From positions 16,322 to 80,321 of the forward strand of contig JAGFJL010000123.1 in NCBI GenBank assembly GCA_024102725.1: DNA of 64,000 nt. The letters run 5' to 3'. A program made the position numbers and the translations under genes. Position 1 is the stretch's first letter. Every line of letters begins with the position of its first letter. The notes beneath the pieces were generated by a model. The model was not told the DNA's origin, did no database searches, and was given only the letters and a program-made list of their open reading frames with translations. This document shows, one piece after another, positions 1 to 11,048 of the stretch. The DNA comes from Nitrococcus mobilis. Lineage in GTDB: Bacteria; Pseudomonadota; Gammaproteobacteria; Nitrococcales; Nitrococcaceae.

Positions 1-1
1 G

Positions 2-154
2 CGTGAGCTCGACCAAATCGCCTATGTGCGTTTCGCTTCCGTTTACCGCAGCTTCCAGGACGTGAGCGCCTTTCGCGAGGTAATCGATGGGCTGGAGCAG
101 CTACCGCCTGGACAAAGTCGTCCGCCACCCTCCGACGAGGGACCAAAGAGTTGA
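2..154 (+). CDS. nrdR: Transcriptional repressor NrdR, C-terminal fragment
   Basis: Only the last 50 residues are in the window; the start lies to the left. The motif [18 protein letters not shown] is the conserved end of the ATP-cone of NrdR, the zinc-ribbon/ATP-cone repressor of ribonucleotide reductase genes. The tail is a short Pro/Ser-rich stretch ending in TGA at 152-154. nrdR directly upstream of ribD is the usual gammaproteobacterial order, which supports the call. The missing N-terminal zinc ribbon cannot be checked here. Confidence 0.9.
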   Translation, partial: RELDQIAYVRFASVYRSFQDVSAFREVIDGLEQLPPGQSRPPPSDEGPKS

Positions 155-163
155 CCCGCCCAT

Positions 164-1294
164 GTGCGACGGCACGATGACGTGACCGATTTTACGGCCG
201 CTGACCAACACTATATGGCGCACGCCCTGCAGTTGGCGGAACGCGGGCTTTTTTCGACCGGATCCAACCCCCGGGTAGGCTGTGTGATCGTACGTGACGG
301 GCGGCTGGTCGGCGCGGGCTGGCACCGCCAGGCGGGCGAGCCGCACGCGGAGATCAACGCCTTGGCGGCCGCGGGCCAAGCGGCACGCGGCGCCACCCTG
401 TATGTGACCCTGGAGCCTTGCTGCCATCACGGCCGTACACCACCGTGTACCGCGGCACTGCTCAGCGCCGGGATCACGCGCGTCGTTGCGGCCTGCAAGG
501 ACCCTAATCCACGGGTCGCCGGGCAGGGCTTGGAACAACTGGCGGCCGCGGGCATCACCACCCACCACGGCCTGATGGCAGAACAGGCGCAAACCCTGAA
601 TTCCGGCTTTTTCAAGCGCATGCACACCGGTCTGCCTTACGTACGCTGCAAGCTCGCCATGAGCCTGGACGGACGCACGGCGATGGCCTCCGGTGAGAGT
701 CGCTGGATCACGGCCGCTGCGGCACGGAGCGATGTCCATCGGCTACGGGCCCGCAGCGACGGCCTGCTCACCGGCCGGGGTACCGTCCTGATCGACGACC
801 CCCAACTGACCGCTCGTGATGTGGACACCCCGTGGGATCTAGTCCAGCCTTGCCGGCTCGTGCTCGACTCGCGTTTGCGCCTACCCAAACAGGCCCGCAT
901 GCTGCAGGAGCCCGGCAAGGTTGCCGTACTATATGCTCACTACGACCGGCGGCGCGCCCAGGACCTCACCGCCGCCGGCGCCGAATTATGGCCGATCGAA
1001 CCGGATAGCGGCGGCCGCGTAGAGCTCCACCAAGCCCTGACCGCGATCGGCAATGCCGGAATAAACGAGCTACTGGTCGAAGCCGGCCCCACCTTGAGCG
1101 GAGCCCTGTTGCAGGCCGGCTTGCTCGATGAGCTGGTGGTATATATCGCCCCCCACCTCATGGGGCATGAGGCACGGCCTCTGCTGCGGCTGCCCGGACT
1201 GGCTCGAATGGCGGAGCGAATCCCGATCACGATCACTGATATGCGAGCCCTCGGTCCGGACCTGCGCTTGACGGCTCGCTTGGAGAAAGGCTGA
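164..1294 (+). CDS. ribD: Bifunctional riboflavin deaminase/reductase RibD
   Basis: Second and third steps of riboflavin synthesis: deamination of the pyrimidinone 5'-phosphate by the N-terminal domain (about residues 15-150), then NADPH reduction of the ribosyl side chain by the C-terminal domain (about 155-370). The deaminase zinc motif is visible as HAE followed by PCCHHGRTPPC. The reductase part has CKLAMSLDGRTAM and later LLVEAGPTLSGALL. At 376 residues it is full length. The start is not certain: GTG at 164 gives the longest frame and GTG at 182 is an alternative; neither has a strong ribosome-binding site. It abuts ribE with no gap (TGA then ATG). Confidence 0.95.
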   Translation: MRRHDDVTDFTAADQHYMAHALQLAERGLFSTGSNPRVGCVIVRDGRLVGAGWHRQAGEPHAEINALAAAGQAARGATLYVTLEPCCHHGRTPPCTAALLSAGITRVVAACKDPNPRVAGQGLEQLAAAGITTHHGLMAEQAQTLNSGFFKRMHTGLPYVRCKLAMSLDGRTAMASGESRWITAAAARSDVHRLRARSDGLLTGRGTVLIDDPQLTARDVDTPWDLVQPCRLVLDSRLRLPKQARMLQEPGKVAVLYAHYDRRRAQDLTAAGAELWPIEPDSGGRVELHQALTAIGNAGINELLVEAGPTLSGALLQAGLLDELVVYIAPHLMGHEARPLLRLPGLARMAERIPITITDMRALGPDLRLTARLEKG

Positions 1295-1915
1295 ATGTTC
1301 ACGGGAATTGTGCAGGCGGTGGGAACCGTACGGCAAACGAGCCCATATGAGCAGGACCGGCGGCTCCTTATCGAGCCGGGGGCTTTGAACAGCAATAGTC
1401 TGCAGCCAGGCGACAGCCTCGCCGTCGATGGCTGCTGCCTCACGCTGGTTAGCAAAGCCGGCGACGGCCTCGTTGTCGATGTCTCCGCTGAGACCTTGTC
1501 ACGTACCACCCTGGGGGATCTCACGGCGGGTGATCGAGTCAACCTGGAACCGGCGCTCACACTAAGCAGCGCACTCGGCGGTCACCTGGTGAGCGGGCAT
1601 GTGGATGGCGTTGCCGAAATGCTTTGGCGAGACCCGGCCGGACGTTGTGAGCGCTGGTGCCTCCGGGGCCCGCAGCGGCTAGCTCGGTATATCGCGGAGA
1701 AAGGCTCGATCTGCCTGGCAGGCGTCAGCCTCACCGTCAATGCGGTGGCCGGCACCGAATTCGAAGTGGCCCTCGTGCCGCATACCTTGCAAGTGACGAC
1801 GCTCGGCGCGCGCCGCCCGGGCGAGCGCATGAACTTGGAGATCGATCTGGTTGCCCGTTATCTGGAGCGGCTCATGCTGAGCGCTGCAATGCCCCCCGCC
1901 AACGATGAAAGATAG
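1295..1915 (+). CDS. ribE: Riboflavin synthase, alpha subunit
   Basis: Dismutates two molecules of 6,7-dimethyl-8-ribityllumazine to riboflavin, the last step of the pathway. The 206-residue protein begins MFTGIVQAVGTV, the signature N-terminus, and holds the two internally repeated lumazine-binding halves (about 1-97 and 98-195); LGGHLVSGHVDG marks the start of the second half. The ATG immediately follows the ribD stop, so the two are translationally coupled. Called ribC in E. coli and ribE in many other genomes. Confidence 0.95.
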   Translation: MFTGIVQAVGTVRQTSPYEQDRRLLIEPGALNSNSLQPGDSLAVDGCCLTLVSKAGDGLVVDVSAETLSRTTLGDLTAGDRVNLEPALTLSSALGGHLVSGHVDGVAEMLWRDPAGRCERWCLRGPQRLARYIAEKGSICLAGVSLTVNAVAGTEFEVALVPHTLQVTTLGARRPGERMNLEIDLVARYLERLMLSAAMPPANDER

Positions 1916-1996
1916 CATGGGGCTGCTCACTCGTTGTGCCCGACCAAAACCCGGACGGGATGGCAACGCTAACCGGGAGGCAAAGGGGACATCCTA

Positions 1997-3133
<1,137 letters not shown>

Positions 3134-3390
3134 ACGAGTAGCCACCCGATTCGCCAAGCACCGATCAAAGCCGGCGCCGGGCGAGTTCCAGGCGCACCCG
3201 CCTAGCCATGCACACGCTTTGCTGTTTGCAGCCATGGCGCTACGTTATAAAGTGCTCTGGTGACACCATTGGAATACGCACAGCGATCCCTTCGCCGCGG
3301 CTGGTTACGCTCTAGGGGGCCGTTCACTGGAAGCAGGATGGGAGCGCCGTCATCGGCGCCCTAGGCAGGCGCCTGTTTGCAAGATTTTGC

Positions 3391-3876
3391 ATGATGAATT
3401 ACGAGAATATGTTCAAGATCATCGAGGGTGATTTCACCGCCTGCGAAGGTCGCTTCGCGATCGTTGCCAGCCGGTTCAACCGCTTTATTGTGGACAGTCT
3501 GCTCGAGGGTGCACTCGATACTCTGCGACGCCATGGAGTAGCCGACCATGCGATTACCGTCATTCGTGTTCCCGGTGCTTATGAGATGCCGCTGGTGATC
3601 AACCGGGTGGCCCGTTCCGGCCAGTACCAAGCGATCATCGCCTTGGCTTGTGTCATTCGCGGCGCCACCCCGCACTTTGATTACGTTGCCGGTGCGTGCG
3701 CCCGTGGCATTGCCGAAGCCTCATTGACGCATGATGTGCCGATCGGCTTCGGCGTACTCACCACCGATACCATCGAACAGGCCATCGAGCGGGCCGGTAC
3801 TAAAGCCGGCAACAAAGGCACCGAGGCCACGCTCTCCGCTCTGGAGACGGCCAGCCTGCTGCGCCGCCTGGATTAA
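3391..3876 (+). CDS. ribH: 6,7-dimethyl-8-ribityllumazine synthase (beta subunit)
   Basis: Condenses the RibD product with DHBP to the lumazine that riboflavin synthase uses; normally a pentamer or icosahedral capsid. Signature segments are [42 protein letters not shown] and [10 protein letters not shown]; 161 residues is the usual length. Start choices are ATG 3391, 3394 or 3409; the last fits homologous N-termini (MFKIIEGDF) and has a weak GAG just upstream. A 257-base leader separates it from ribBA; I saw no FMN riboswitch in it. Confidence 0.95.
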   Translation: MMNYENMFKIIEGDFTACEGRFAIVASRFNRFIVDSLLEGALDTLRRHGVADHAITVIRVPGAYEMPLVINRVARSGQYQAIIALACVIRGATPHFDYVAGACARGIAEASLTHDVPIGFGVLTTDTIEQAIERAGTKAGNKGTEATLSALETASLLRRLD

Positions 3877-3887
3877 CGCGAAAACAA

Positions 3888-4361
3888 ATGACTGGAAACG
3901 GTAAAACCCATGCACCGCGGCGCCGGCGCAGCCGTGCTCGACGCCGCGTGCTCCAGGCGCTGTACCAATGGCAACTGACCGGTCAGGACAGTGCGGAGAT
4001 CGAACGGCAGTTCCTCGCAGAGCACAACATGACGCACGTCGACCTCGAATACTTTGCGGAACTGCTCTACGCAATCCCCGCCCAGCTAGCCAGCCTCGAT
4101 GCCCTCATCGAGCCGGTCCTGGACCGTCCGCTGGCCGTTATCGATCCCATTGAAAAAGCCATTCTCCGAATGGGGGCCTATGAGCTCACCCAGCGTCTTG
4201 ATATTCCCTATCGGGTGGTCGTCAACGAGGCTGTGGATCTGGCCAGGCTGTTCGGTGCCGAGCAAAGTCACCGCTATATTAACGGCGTGCTGGATCGGGT
4301 CGGTCACGGCAACCCGCTCCGCGCGGCCGAAATTCGCCGCCGACGAGCCGAAGAACATTAG
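3888..4361 (+). CDS. nusB: Transcription antitermination protein NusB
   Basis: 157 residues. NusB binds boxA RNA with NusE (S10) in rRNA antitermination. The basic N-terminal tail (PRRRRSRARRRVLQALYQWQ) is the RNA-binding start of the family. The C-terminal half carries the conserved ILRMGAYEL and VVNEAVDLARLFGAEQSHRYINGVLDRV. It lies 11 bases after ribH, as in most gammaproteobacteria, and is probably cotranscribed with the rib genes. Confidence 0.95.
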   Translation: MTGNGKTHAPRRRRSRARRRVLQALYQWQLTGQDSAEIERQFLAEHNMTHVDLEYFAELLYAIPAQLASLDALIEPVLDRPLAVIDPIEKAILRMGAYELTQRLDIPYRVVVNEAVDLARLFGAEQSHRYINGVLDRVGHGNPLRAAEIRRRRAEEH

Positions 4362-4465
4362 CGCAAAATGCACCACCGATCGCCGAGTGCGAACACATAC
4401 TCAGCCGGCGGTGGTCAGGCGAAGCGAGCGTGGCGGGCTGTTGGGTCTACCCGAGGGCTAAAGCG

Positions 4466-5440
4466 ATGGCGCTCTCCGAATTCGAACTCATCGAGCGCTA
4501 TTTCACGGGAATCGGCACCAGCCGCGACGATGTCATCCTCGCGGTGGGCGATGATACGGCGCTCGTGGCGCCGCAAACCGGGCGGCACCTGGCGCTCAGC
4601 CTGGACACCTTGGTAGCGGGTGTTCATTTCCCAGTCGATGCACCTGCCGAGACCGTGGGCTACAAATCGCTTGCCGTCAATCTCAGCGATCTGGCGGCGA
4701 TGGCCGCCGAGCCCGCCTGGTTGCTGCTCGCCCTAACGCTACCACAAGCCGACCCGGACTGGTTGGAACGCTTCGCCGGCGGACTGGCCGCGCTGGCGAA
4801 CGAAGCCGGGATGGCTCTGGTCGGGGGCGATATCAGTCGCGGTCAAGCCCTAACGGTAACGGTGCAGGTGGCCGGCTACGCCGATCGGCCGCTGCGCCGC
4901 GACGGCGCGCGTCCCGGCGATGGTCTGTATGTATCCGGAACGCTCGGGGATGCGGCCCTTGGTCTACAACTCTGGCAAGGCGGTCAACGGGAGGGTAGCG
5001 ATGCTCACTCGCTGATCGAACGTCTGCACCGCCCCAGCCCGCGGATCGCACTGGCACAGGCGCTGGCCGATCTCGCTAACGCCGCCATCGATGTCTCCGA
5101 TGGACTGTTGGCGGATGCAGCGCATCTGGCCGAACGCAGCGCGGTCGCCGTAGTCATCGAGCCCCACCGGCTGCCGCTGTCCTCGGCTTTGCGTCGTTCA
5201 GCATCGGCGCCGCAAGCGACGACCTTGGCATTGACCGGCGGCGATGATTACGAGCTCTGTCTAAGCCTGCCGTTGGATCAGGAGGGGGCAGCCAAGGCGC
5301 TGGCCCGGCAGGCGGGTGTGATTCTGACCCGCATCGGCCGAGTCGAGAACGGCTGCGGTGTCCGGCTCATCTCCACTACGGGCGAAACCCTAACCTATGC
5401 GCGTCACGGCTATAACCATTTCCCGGTATCCAGCGGATGA
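4466..5440 (+). CDS. thiL: Thiamine-monophosphate kinase ThiL
   Basis: Phosphorylates thiamine monophosphate to the cofactor thiamine diphosphate (PurM/AIR-synthase fold). Motifs include AVGDDTALV near the N-terminus, LVGGDISRG, IDVSDGLLADAAHLA and the late LTGGDDYELCLSL. An in-frame GTG-type start exists 36 bases earlier, but ATG 4466 (MALSEFELIERYF) matches the family N-terminus and has GAGGG nine bases upstream, so I chose it (324 residues). The usual downstream neighbour pgpA is absent here; the gene ends facing a minus-strand gene. Confidence 0.93.
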   Translation: MALSEFELIERYFTGIGTSRDDVILAVGDDTALVAPQTGRHLALSLDTLVAGVHFPVDAPAETVGYKSLAVNLSDLAAMAAEPAWLLLALTLPQADPDWLERFAGGLAALANEAGMALVGGDISRGQALTVTVQVAGYADRPLRRDGARPGDGLYVSGTLGDAALGLQLWQGGQREGSDAHSLIERLHRPSPRIALAQALADLANAAIDVSDGLLADAAHLAERSAVAVVIEPHRLPLSSALRRSASAPQATTLALTGGDDYELCLSLPLDQEGAAKALARQAGVILTRIGRVENGCGVRLISTTGETLTYARHGYNHFPVSSG

Positions 5441-5548
5441 GGGAATCCCGCTGCGGTGATCCGCAACCGATCGCTCGCCCAATCGCCATCGATTTGGGCG
5501 CCGTTCGCGACCGGCACACCCACAGCCGAAAAGGGGTCAGCCCGCCTC

Positions 5549-5857
5549 TTAGGAGGCCCAGCCAAAGTGCCGGCCTTGGCCTACCTGCTTTAGGTAGTTC
5601 CAGTAGGTATACCTGGTCCGATGCTCCCAGGCCTGCACCTGCGGATTATCTGCGTAACGGCGCTCCAGATCGTGGGTGCGCTCCCACAGCGCACGCGCCT
5701 GCGCCACGGTGAACCGATCGGGGTGGGAGGCTTTGATGGTCAACCATTGCTGCTGAATGGTGCGGATCTCATTGTGAAGCTGGCGAACACCCGAGCCACC
5801 CGCCACCAGCCCGAGGAGAAAAAGCCCTGCCAACAAGCCCAAGATCGCCCTTTTCAT
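5549..5857 (-). CDS. Small membrane-anchored protein, unknown function
   Basis: 102 residues. The N-terminus MKRAILGLLAGLFLLGLVAG is one membrane segment or uncleaved signal; the remainder is a soluble, Trp/Tyr-rich domain with WLTIKASHPDRFTVAQA and YADNPQVQAWEHRTRY. The start at 5857 is favoured over the longer frame because AAGGAAGGAG lies about ten bases upstream. I recognise no family. It faces thiL and is followed upstream by a strong inverted repeat. Confidence 0.6.
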   Translation of the reverse strand: MKRAILGLLAGLFLLGLVAGGSGVRQLHNEIRTIQQQWLTIKASHPDRFTVAQARALWERTHDLERRYADNPQVQAWEHRTRYTYWNYLKQVGQGRHFGWAS

Positions 5858-5967
5858 TCCGCCAATTCTCCTTCCTTGAAGGTTGATCACCCCCTGCTTT
5901 CGAGCTTTTGGCCTCCCTCCGGCAAAAAAAGTTCCCCTCCTCATCGAATTTTAATTTCGTTGCATGT

Positions 5968-5996
5968 CGGCCGGCTGTGCACACTGCAGCCGGCCG
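5968..5996. terminator. Strong inverted repeat, probable terminator at the sufT 3' end
   Basis: A perfect 10-bp GC-rich stem (CGGCCGGCTG / CAGCCGGCCG) closes a 9-base loop. It lies 27 bases past the sufT stop codon in the intergenic space before the small membrane-protein gene. No clean U-tract follows on the minus strand (T-richer sequence follows on the plus strand), so factor-independent termination is likely but not proven. Confidence 0.5.
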
Positions 5997-6022
5997 TCCT
6001 TTCGACGTTTTTGAGCACCCGA

Positions 6023-6574
6023 CTAGAGCAAGCCGGTCTCCAGCTGCGCCGCCTCCGACATCATGTCCTGGGTCCATGGCGGCTCCAAGACGATCTCGAC
6101 CTCGGCCTCCTCCACCGTCGGCACCCGGCTCACCTTCGTTTTAACGTCGTAGGCGAGGATATCTCCCATGCCGCAACTCGGCGCGGTCAGGGTCATACGG
6201 ATATGGACGTGGCGGCGGTCCTCGGCGAGCTTTTTGATGTCGCACTCATAGACCAAACCCAGCTCGACGACATTAACGGGAATCTCCGGGTCATAGCATA
6301 GCCGAAGTTGGTCCCAAATGGCTTTCTCCACATCCTGATCGGTCGCGCACTCCGGCAACGTAGGCGGCGGCTCGGGTTCCCGGCCGATGGCATCCGCGTT
6401 CGATCCATCGACGCGAAACAGGTTGGCCCAAAGATTAACCGTGTAGCTACCGCCCAAGGCCTGCGTAATCTCTCCCTCGGAGCCCTTGGGGATGATTCCC
6501 GTCTCACCCGAGGGAACCAACGCGACCTCGCAATCGCGGAGAAACGTAACCGCGGTGTTGGTTTCCGATGCCAT
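6023..6574 (-). CDS. sufT: SufT-like Fe-S cluster maturation protein (MIP18/DUF59 family)
   Basis: 183 residues. The C-terminal MIP18/DUF59 domain (about 85-180) has CYDPEIPVNVVELGLVYEC and LTAPSCGMGDILAYDVKTKV, with the conserved cysteine, and ends PPWTQDMMSEAA. A roughly 80-residue N-terminal extension, typical of SufT rather than PaaD, contains GETGIIPKGSEGEITQALGG. The family helps load Fe-S clusters onto client proteins. ATG 6574 is chosen because GAGGAG sits six bases upstream; the in-frame GTG at 6580 would overlap that site. It is separate from any suf operon and divergent from metH. Confidence 0.85.
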   Translation of the reverse strand: MASETNTAVTFLRDCEVALVPSGETGIIPKGSEGEITQALGGSYTVNLWANLFRVDGSNADAIGREPEPPPTLPECATDQDVEKAIWDQLRLCYDPEIPVNVVELGLVYECDIKKLAEDRRHVHIRMTLTAPSCGMGDILAYDVKTKVSRVPTVEEAEVEIVLEPPWTQDMMSEAAQLETGLL

Positions 6575-6804
6575 GAGCACCTCCTCATGCGCCGACCAGC
6601 AGCCGAGCCCCGACGAATCAACAACAGGCCGGACCGACGATAAGCGATATAAACCATTAAGTTGAATTTTAACAGCAGGCTAGCGCCCAGAGAAGCCGCC
6701 CGGGCAGCACCTCTCGCAGCCAGGTTCGCGCCAACACATATTTAACCCTCCCCATTGTTTGAGGTATTTTGTTCGATTTGGCAGCTTTTTGGTAGCTACG
6801 AGCG

Positions 6805-9800
6805 ATGACCGACCCAACGAATCGGCTGCGGGAGGAACTCGAACACCGGGTCCTGCTGCTCGACAGTGCGACGGGCACGATGATCCAACGCTATCGTCTG
6901 ACGGAAGAGGACTTCCGCGGCGAGCGTTTTCGTGATCATAGCTGCAATCTACAAGGCAACAACGATTTACTGGTTTGCACGCGACCGGATATCGTCACCG
7001 AGATTCATCGATCGAACCTGCAAGCCGGTGCGGATATTATCGAGACCAACACCTTCAATGCCACCGCGCTGTCACAGGCGGATTATGCGACCGAGCACCT
7101 GGTCCATGAGATCAACCTGACCGCCGCGCGCATCGCCCGCGAATGCGCCGATGAGTTCTCGCGCTCGACCCCGCAGCAGCCGCGTTTCGTCGCGGGCGTG
7201 CTGGGGCCGACGAGCAAGACCGCTTCCCTCTCCCCCGATGTCAACAACCCAGGCTATCGCAACGTCAGCTTCACCCAGCTGGTCGAGGCCTATACCGAGG
7301 CGGCGCAGGGACTGCTTGCCGGTGGTGTCGATCTGCTGCTGGTAGAGACCATCTTTGACACACTGAACGCCAAGGCCTGCCTGTTCGCCCTGGATGGCCT
7401 GTTCCAGCGGCTCGGCACGAAGTTGCCGGTCATGGTCTCGGGCACCATCACCGACGCCAGCGGCCGCACCCTCTCGGGTCAGACCACGGAAGCGTTCTGG
7501 AATTCGGTGCGCCACGCGCAACCCTTCGTCATCGGGCTCAACTGCGCGCTCGGTGCCGAGGATCTGCGGCCTTACATAAAGGAGCTCTCACGGGTCGCCG
7601 ACACCTACGTCAGCACGCACCCCAATGCCGGGCTGCCCAACGAGATGGGCGAGTACGAACAAAGCCCGCAAGCTATGGCGCAGTTGCTGCGCGAGTTCGT
7701 CGAAAGCGGTTATGTCAATATCGCCGGTGGTTGCTGCGGTACTACGCCGGAACATATCGCGGCCATCCGCGAGGCCATCGCTGGATTGCCGCCGCGGCGG
7801 CGGCCCGAGCGGCCGCGTGCCCTGCGCCTGTCCGGTCTGGAACCGCTCACCCTCGGCACCGATTCCCTGTTCACGAACATCGGCGAGCGAACTAACGTAA
7901 CCGGCTCGGCTCGGTTCCGGCGTCTGATCAAGGAAGATGACTTCGAGACCGCACTGGAGGTAGGGCGTGATCAGGTCGAGAGCGGCGCCCAGATCATCGA
8001 CGTCAATATGGACGAAGGGCTGCTGGATTCCCAGGCGTGCATGGTGCGTTTTCTCAATTTGGCCGCCGTCGAGCCCGATATCGCTCGCGTGCCCTTCATG
8101 GTGGACTCTTCCAAATGGGAAGTCATCGAGGCCGGCCTGCAATGCATCCAAGGCAAGGCCATCGTCAACTCCATCAGCCTCAAGGAGGGTGAGGAAGATT
8201 TCATCGCCAAGGCCGGTCTCATACGCCGCTATGGGGCGGCCGCCGTGGTCATGGCCTTCGACGAACAGGGCCAGGCCGATACGCTCGAGCGGCGGGTGGC
8301 CATCGCCGAGCGGGCCTACCGGATCCTCACCGCGAAGGTGGATTTCCCGCCCGAGGACATCATCCTCGATCTCAATATTTTTGCCGTGGCGACTGGCCTC
8401 GAGGAGCACAACAATTACGCCGTGGACTTCATCGAGGCCACCCGGGAGGTCAAGAAGCGGCTGCCGCACGTCAAGGTCTCCGGTGGGCTGTCCAATCTCT
8501 CCTTCTCGTTTCGCGGCAACGAGCCGGTGCGCCGGGCGATGCACTCGGCCTTTCTCTATCACGCGATCCAGGCCGGTATGGATATGGCCATCGTCAACGC
8601 CGGTCAGCTCGAGGTCTACGACGACATACCCAAGGATCTCTTGGAGCGGGTCGAGGATGTGCTGCTCAATCGACGCGACGATGCCACCGAACGGTTGGTG
8701 GAGTATGCCGAGCAGTTCAAAGGTCAGGGCGCGAAGAGCAAGGAGGAAGATCTCGAGTGGCGCACCTGGCCGGTCGCAAAGCGCTTGGAGCACGCCCTGG
8801 TCAAAGGGATCGTGGAATACATCGAGGAGGATACCGAGGAGGCGCGGACGCAGCACGCACAACCCATCGAAGTGATCGAAGGACCGCTGATGGACGGTAT
8901 GAACGTGGTCGGCGATCTGTTCGGCTCCGGCAAGATGTTCCTGCCGCAGGTGGTCAAAAGCGCCCGCGTGATGAAGAAAGCGGTCGCCTACCTGCTGCCG
9001 TTCATCGAGGCCGAAAAGGCAAAGCATGGCGACAGCGAGCCCAACGCCCGGATCGTGATGGCGACGGTCAAAGGCGATGTGCACGATATCGGCAAGAACA
9101 TTGTCGCCGTCGTCTTGCAATGCAACAACTTTGACGTCACCGATCTCGGCGTCATGGTGCCCAACGAGAAGACACTGGCCGCTGCCCGCGAGCACAAGGC
9201 GGATATCATCGGCCTGTCGGGCCTTATCACACCGTCGCTGGACGAAATGGTGGGCATGGCCAAGGAGATGGAGCGCCAAGGGCTCGAAATTCCGCTGCTG
9301 ATCGGCGGAGCGACCACCTCGCGCGTGCATACGGCGGTCAAGATCGCCCCGCAGTATTCCGGCGACGTCATCTATGTCAAGGATGCCTCCCGAGCCGTCG
9401 GGGTCTGCGCGAAGCTCATGAGCACCACCCAACGCGCGGCTTACGTGCAGTCCATCAAGCAGGAGTACGAGGGCGTGCGTCAACAGCGCGCCAAACGCCA
9501 ACGCAAACAGAAATGGCTGCGCATCACCGAGGCGCGCGCGAACCGCTACCCGATCGACTGGGCGGCCTACGAACCACCGCAGCCGCAGCAACCGGGTCTG
9601 CATGTGCTTGATGAGGTTGCGCTGAAGACGCTCGAGCCCTATATCGACTGGACCCCGTTTTTCTCCGCCTGGCAGCTCGCCGGCCGCTTTCCGAAGATTC
9701 TCGATGATGCCCTCGTCGGCGAGGCGGCGCGCAAACTCTATGCCGACGCGCGCGCCATGCTGGCCCGAATCATCGAGGAGCAGTGGCTGCAGGCTCGAGG

Positions 9801-10506
9801 GGTCTGCGGGCTGTTTCCCGCCAATGCCGTGGGCGAGGACACGGAAGTCTATACCGATGAATCCCGTACCCAAATCCGGCTCGTCACCCATCATCTGCGC
9901 CAGCAAACTGAAAAGCCGGCCGGACGGCCCAACATGAGCCTGGCCGATTTCGTGGCGCCAAAGGAGACGGGCCTTCCCGATTGGCTGGGAGCCTTCGCGG
10001 TCACCACCGGCATCGGCATCGACGCGCACGTGCGCCGTTTCGAGGCCGCACACGACGATTACAACGCCATTTTGCTCAAAGCACTAGCCGACCGTCTCGC
10101 GGAGGCTTTCGCCGAGATGCTCCACCACCGGGTCCGCACCGAATACTGGGGCTATGCCACCGGGGAGACGCTCGATAATGAGGCGCTCATCCAGGAGCAA
10201 TATCGGGGGATTCGGCCTGCACCCGGTTACCCGGCCTGCCCCGACCACACCGAAAAAGCGCTGGTCTGGGAGTTGCTGGATGCCGAGCGCAACGCCGCCA
10301 TAACGCTCACCGAGAGTTGGGCAATGGTGCCCACCGCGGCGGTAAGCGGCTGGTACTTCGCTCATCCGCAGGCACGCTATTTCGGCCTCGGGCAGATCTA
10401 TCGGGATCAGGTCGAAGACTACGCCAAGCGTAAAGGCATGAGCCTTAAGGAGGCCGAACGCTGGCTCGCATCCAATTTGGGCTATGACCCGGAAGAGCTG
10501 GGCTGA
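6805..10506 (+). CDS. metH: Cobalamin-dependent methionine synthase
   Basis: Transfers the methyl of 5-methyltetrahydrofolate to homocysteine via methylcobalamin in the cytoplasm. At 1233 residues it has all modules in order: homocysteine-binding zinc barrel (about 1-330, GLNCALG and [10 protein letters not shown] supplying zinc cysteines), pterin-binding domain (about 360-620, begins [13 protein letters not shown]), four-helix cap, B12-binding domain with DVHDIGKNI (about 750-890), and the C-terminal SAM reactivation domain (about 910-1230, with [20 protein letters not shown]). The start follows an AT-rich leader; no cobalamin or SAM riboswitch was recognised upstream. Confidence 0.97.
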   Translation: MTDPTNRLREELEHRVLLLDSATGTMIQRYRLTEEDFRGERFRDHSCNLQGNNDLLVCTRPDIVTEIHRSNLQAGADIIETNTFNATALSQADYATEHLVHEINLTAARIARECADEFSRSTPQQPRFVAGVLGPTSKTASLSPDVNNPGYRNVSFTQLVEAYTEAAQGLLAGGVDLLLVETIFDTLNAKACLFALDGLFQRLGTKLPVMVSGTITDASGRTLSGQTTEAFWNSVRHAQPFVIGLNCALGAEDLRPYIKELSRVADTYVSTHPNAGLPNEMGEYEQSPQAMAQLLREFVESGYVNIAGGCCGTTPEHIAAIREAIAGLPPRRRPERPRALRLSGLEPLTLGTDSLFTNIGERTNVTGSARFRRLIKEDDFETALEVGRDQVESGAQIIDVNMDEGLLDSQACMVRFLNLAAVEPDIARVPFMVDSSKWEVIEAGLQCIQGKAIVNSISLKEGEEDFIAKAGLIRRYGAAAVVMAFDEQGQADTLERRVAIAERAYRILTAKVDFPPEDIILDLNIFAVATGLEEHNNYAVDFIEATREVKKRLPHVKVSGGLSNLSFSFRGNEPVRRAMHSAFLYHAIQAGMDMAIVNAGQLEVYDDIPKDLLERVEDVLLNRRDDATERLVEYAEQFKGQGAKSKEEDLEWRTWPVAKRLEHALVKGIVEYIEEDTEEARTQHAQPIEVIEGPLMDGMNVVGDLFGSGKMFLPQVVKSARVMKKAVAYLLPFIEAEKAKHGDSEPNARIVMATVKGDVHDIGKNIVAVVLQCNNFDVTDLGVMVPNEKTLAAAREHKADIIGLSGLITPSLDEMVGMAKEMERQGLEIPLLIGGATTSRVHTAVKIAPQYSGDVIYVKDASRAVGVCAKLMSTTQRAAYVQSIKQEYEGVRQQRAKRQRKQKWLRITEARANRYPIDWAAYEPPQPQQPGLHVLDEVALKTLEPYIDWTPFFSAWQLAGRFPKILDDALVGEAARKLYADARAMLARIIEEQWLQARGVCGLFPANAVGEDTEVYTDESRTQIRLVTHHLRQQTEKPAGRPNMSLADFVAPKETGLPDWLGAFAVTTGIGIDAHVRRFEAAHDDYNAILLKALADRLAEAFAEMLHHRVRTEYWGYATGETLDNEALIQEQYRGIRPAPGYPACPDHTEKALVWELLDAERNAAITLTESWAMVPTAAVSGWYFAHPQARYFGLGQIYRDQVEDYAKRKGMSLKEAERWLASNLGYDPEELG

Positions 10507-10537
10507 GCCGAGCGCACACCCATCGAGCCAACCGAGG

Positions 10538-10560
10538 CTAGGCAAAAGCCGCCGGCCTAG
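10538..10560 (+). terminator. Hairpin downstream of metH, possible terminator
   Basis: CTAGGC and GCCTAG form a 6-bp stem over an 11-base loop 32 bases after the metH stop, followed by TTATAAAGG. The stem is short and the U-tract poor, so this is a weak candidate. A second 6-bp inverted repeat (GCGCTG / CAGCGC) lies at 10582-10600. Confidence 0.3.
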
Positions 10561-10690
10561 TTATAAAGGAAGATGTAAGTCGCGCTGTACCAAGCAGCGC
10601 CGCATCACGCGTATGTCCACAGCCGAGGGGATTGACGCGTCCGCCAGCCTCGGTAGATGGATTTAATACCCAGCATAGGAGCGAAAGACA

Positions 10691-10858
10691 ATGGCCCGCC
10701 TCGTGATCAAAGACCTGCATGAGAACACCAAGCTCGATCAGAAGGCTATGAGGAACATTCGTGGAGGGGCGCGAGGGACGATGGGCGCCGGCTCTAGAGC
10801 ACGTACTTCAGTCCGGCCTTTGCGAACCCCGCTGCGGCGTCTTTTTCCAAACAAATAG
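10691..10858 (+). CDS. Orphan double-glycine leader peptide (55 aa)
   Basis: This short frame starts at ATG 10691 with AGGAG nine bases upstream. Its first 26 residues, ending IRGG, align without gaps to the leaders of the two peptides at 25.9-26.5 kb: hydrophobic at 4-6, DL at 8-9, LD at 15-16, A at 19, GG at 25-26. The 29-residue remainder is unrelated to the other two cores: Arg-rich and strongly cationic (ends RRLFPNK). It is about 4.4 kb from the operon end, on the other strand, with no transporter of its own. A frameshift just after GG cannot be excluded; the leader match is what supports the call. Confidence 0.6.
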   Translation: MARLVIKDLHENTKLDQKAMRNIRGGARGTMGAGSRARTSVRPLRTPLRRLFPNK

Positions 10859-11048
10859 CCTCGCCCAAGACGCGCTAGAGCCAACGATCCGCTCCGGACG
10901 GCGGCGGTCAAGGGGGTGGCACGCTAGATAACCCGCGCAAAACGGCGGCGGAGGCTATTGATAATGCTTGCGAGCACCTCCAAATTTGATGGCATGCAAC
11001 GTGCTATTTACTCATGCAAGAACCCATCAGTCCCGCTGGAGGAAAAGC

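Noticed and set aside
101..739. Long minus-strand frame opposite ribD
   Set aside because: Antisense shadow of a well-conserved gene.
3134..3390. Possible FMN riboswitch between ribBA and ribH
   Set aside because: None of the conserved RFN-element blocks were seen here or at 1916-1996; only weak promoter-like hexamers near 3219-3251.
5437..5712. Open frame after thiL, at the place where pgpA often occurs
   Set aside because: No PgpA motifs, and it overlaps the better supported small membrane-protein gene on the other strand.
6581..6804. Cobalamin or SAM riboswitch upstream of metH
   Set aside because: No B12-box or SAM-box conserved motif found in this 224-base stretch.
7588..10053. 821-residue open frame on the minus strand within metH
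   Set aside because: Frame with GC-rich shadow composition antisense to the intact metH; no family features.
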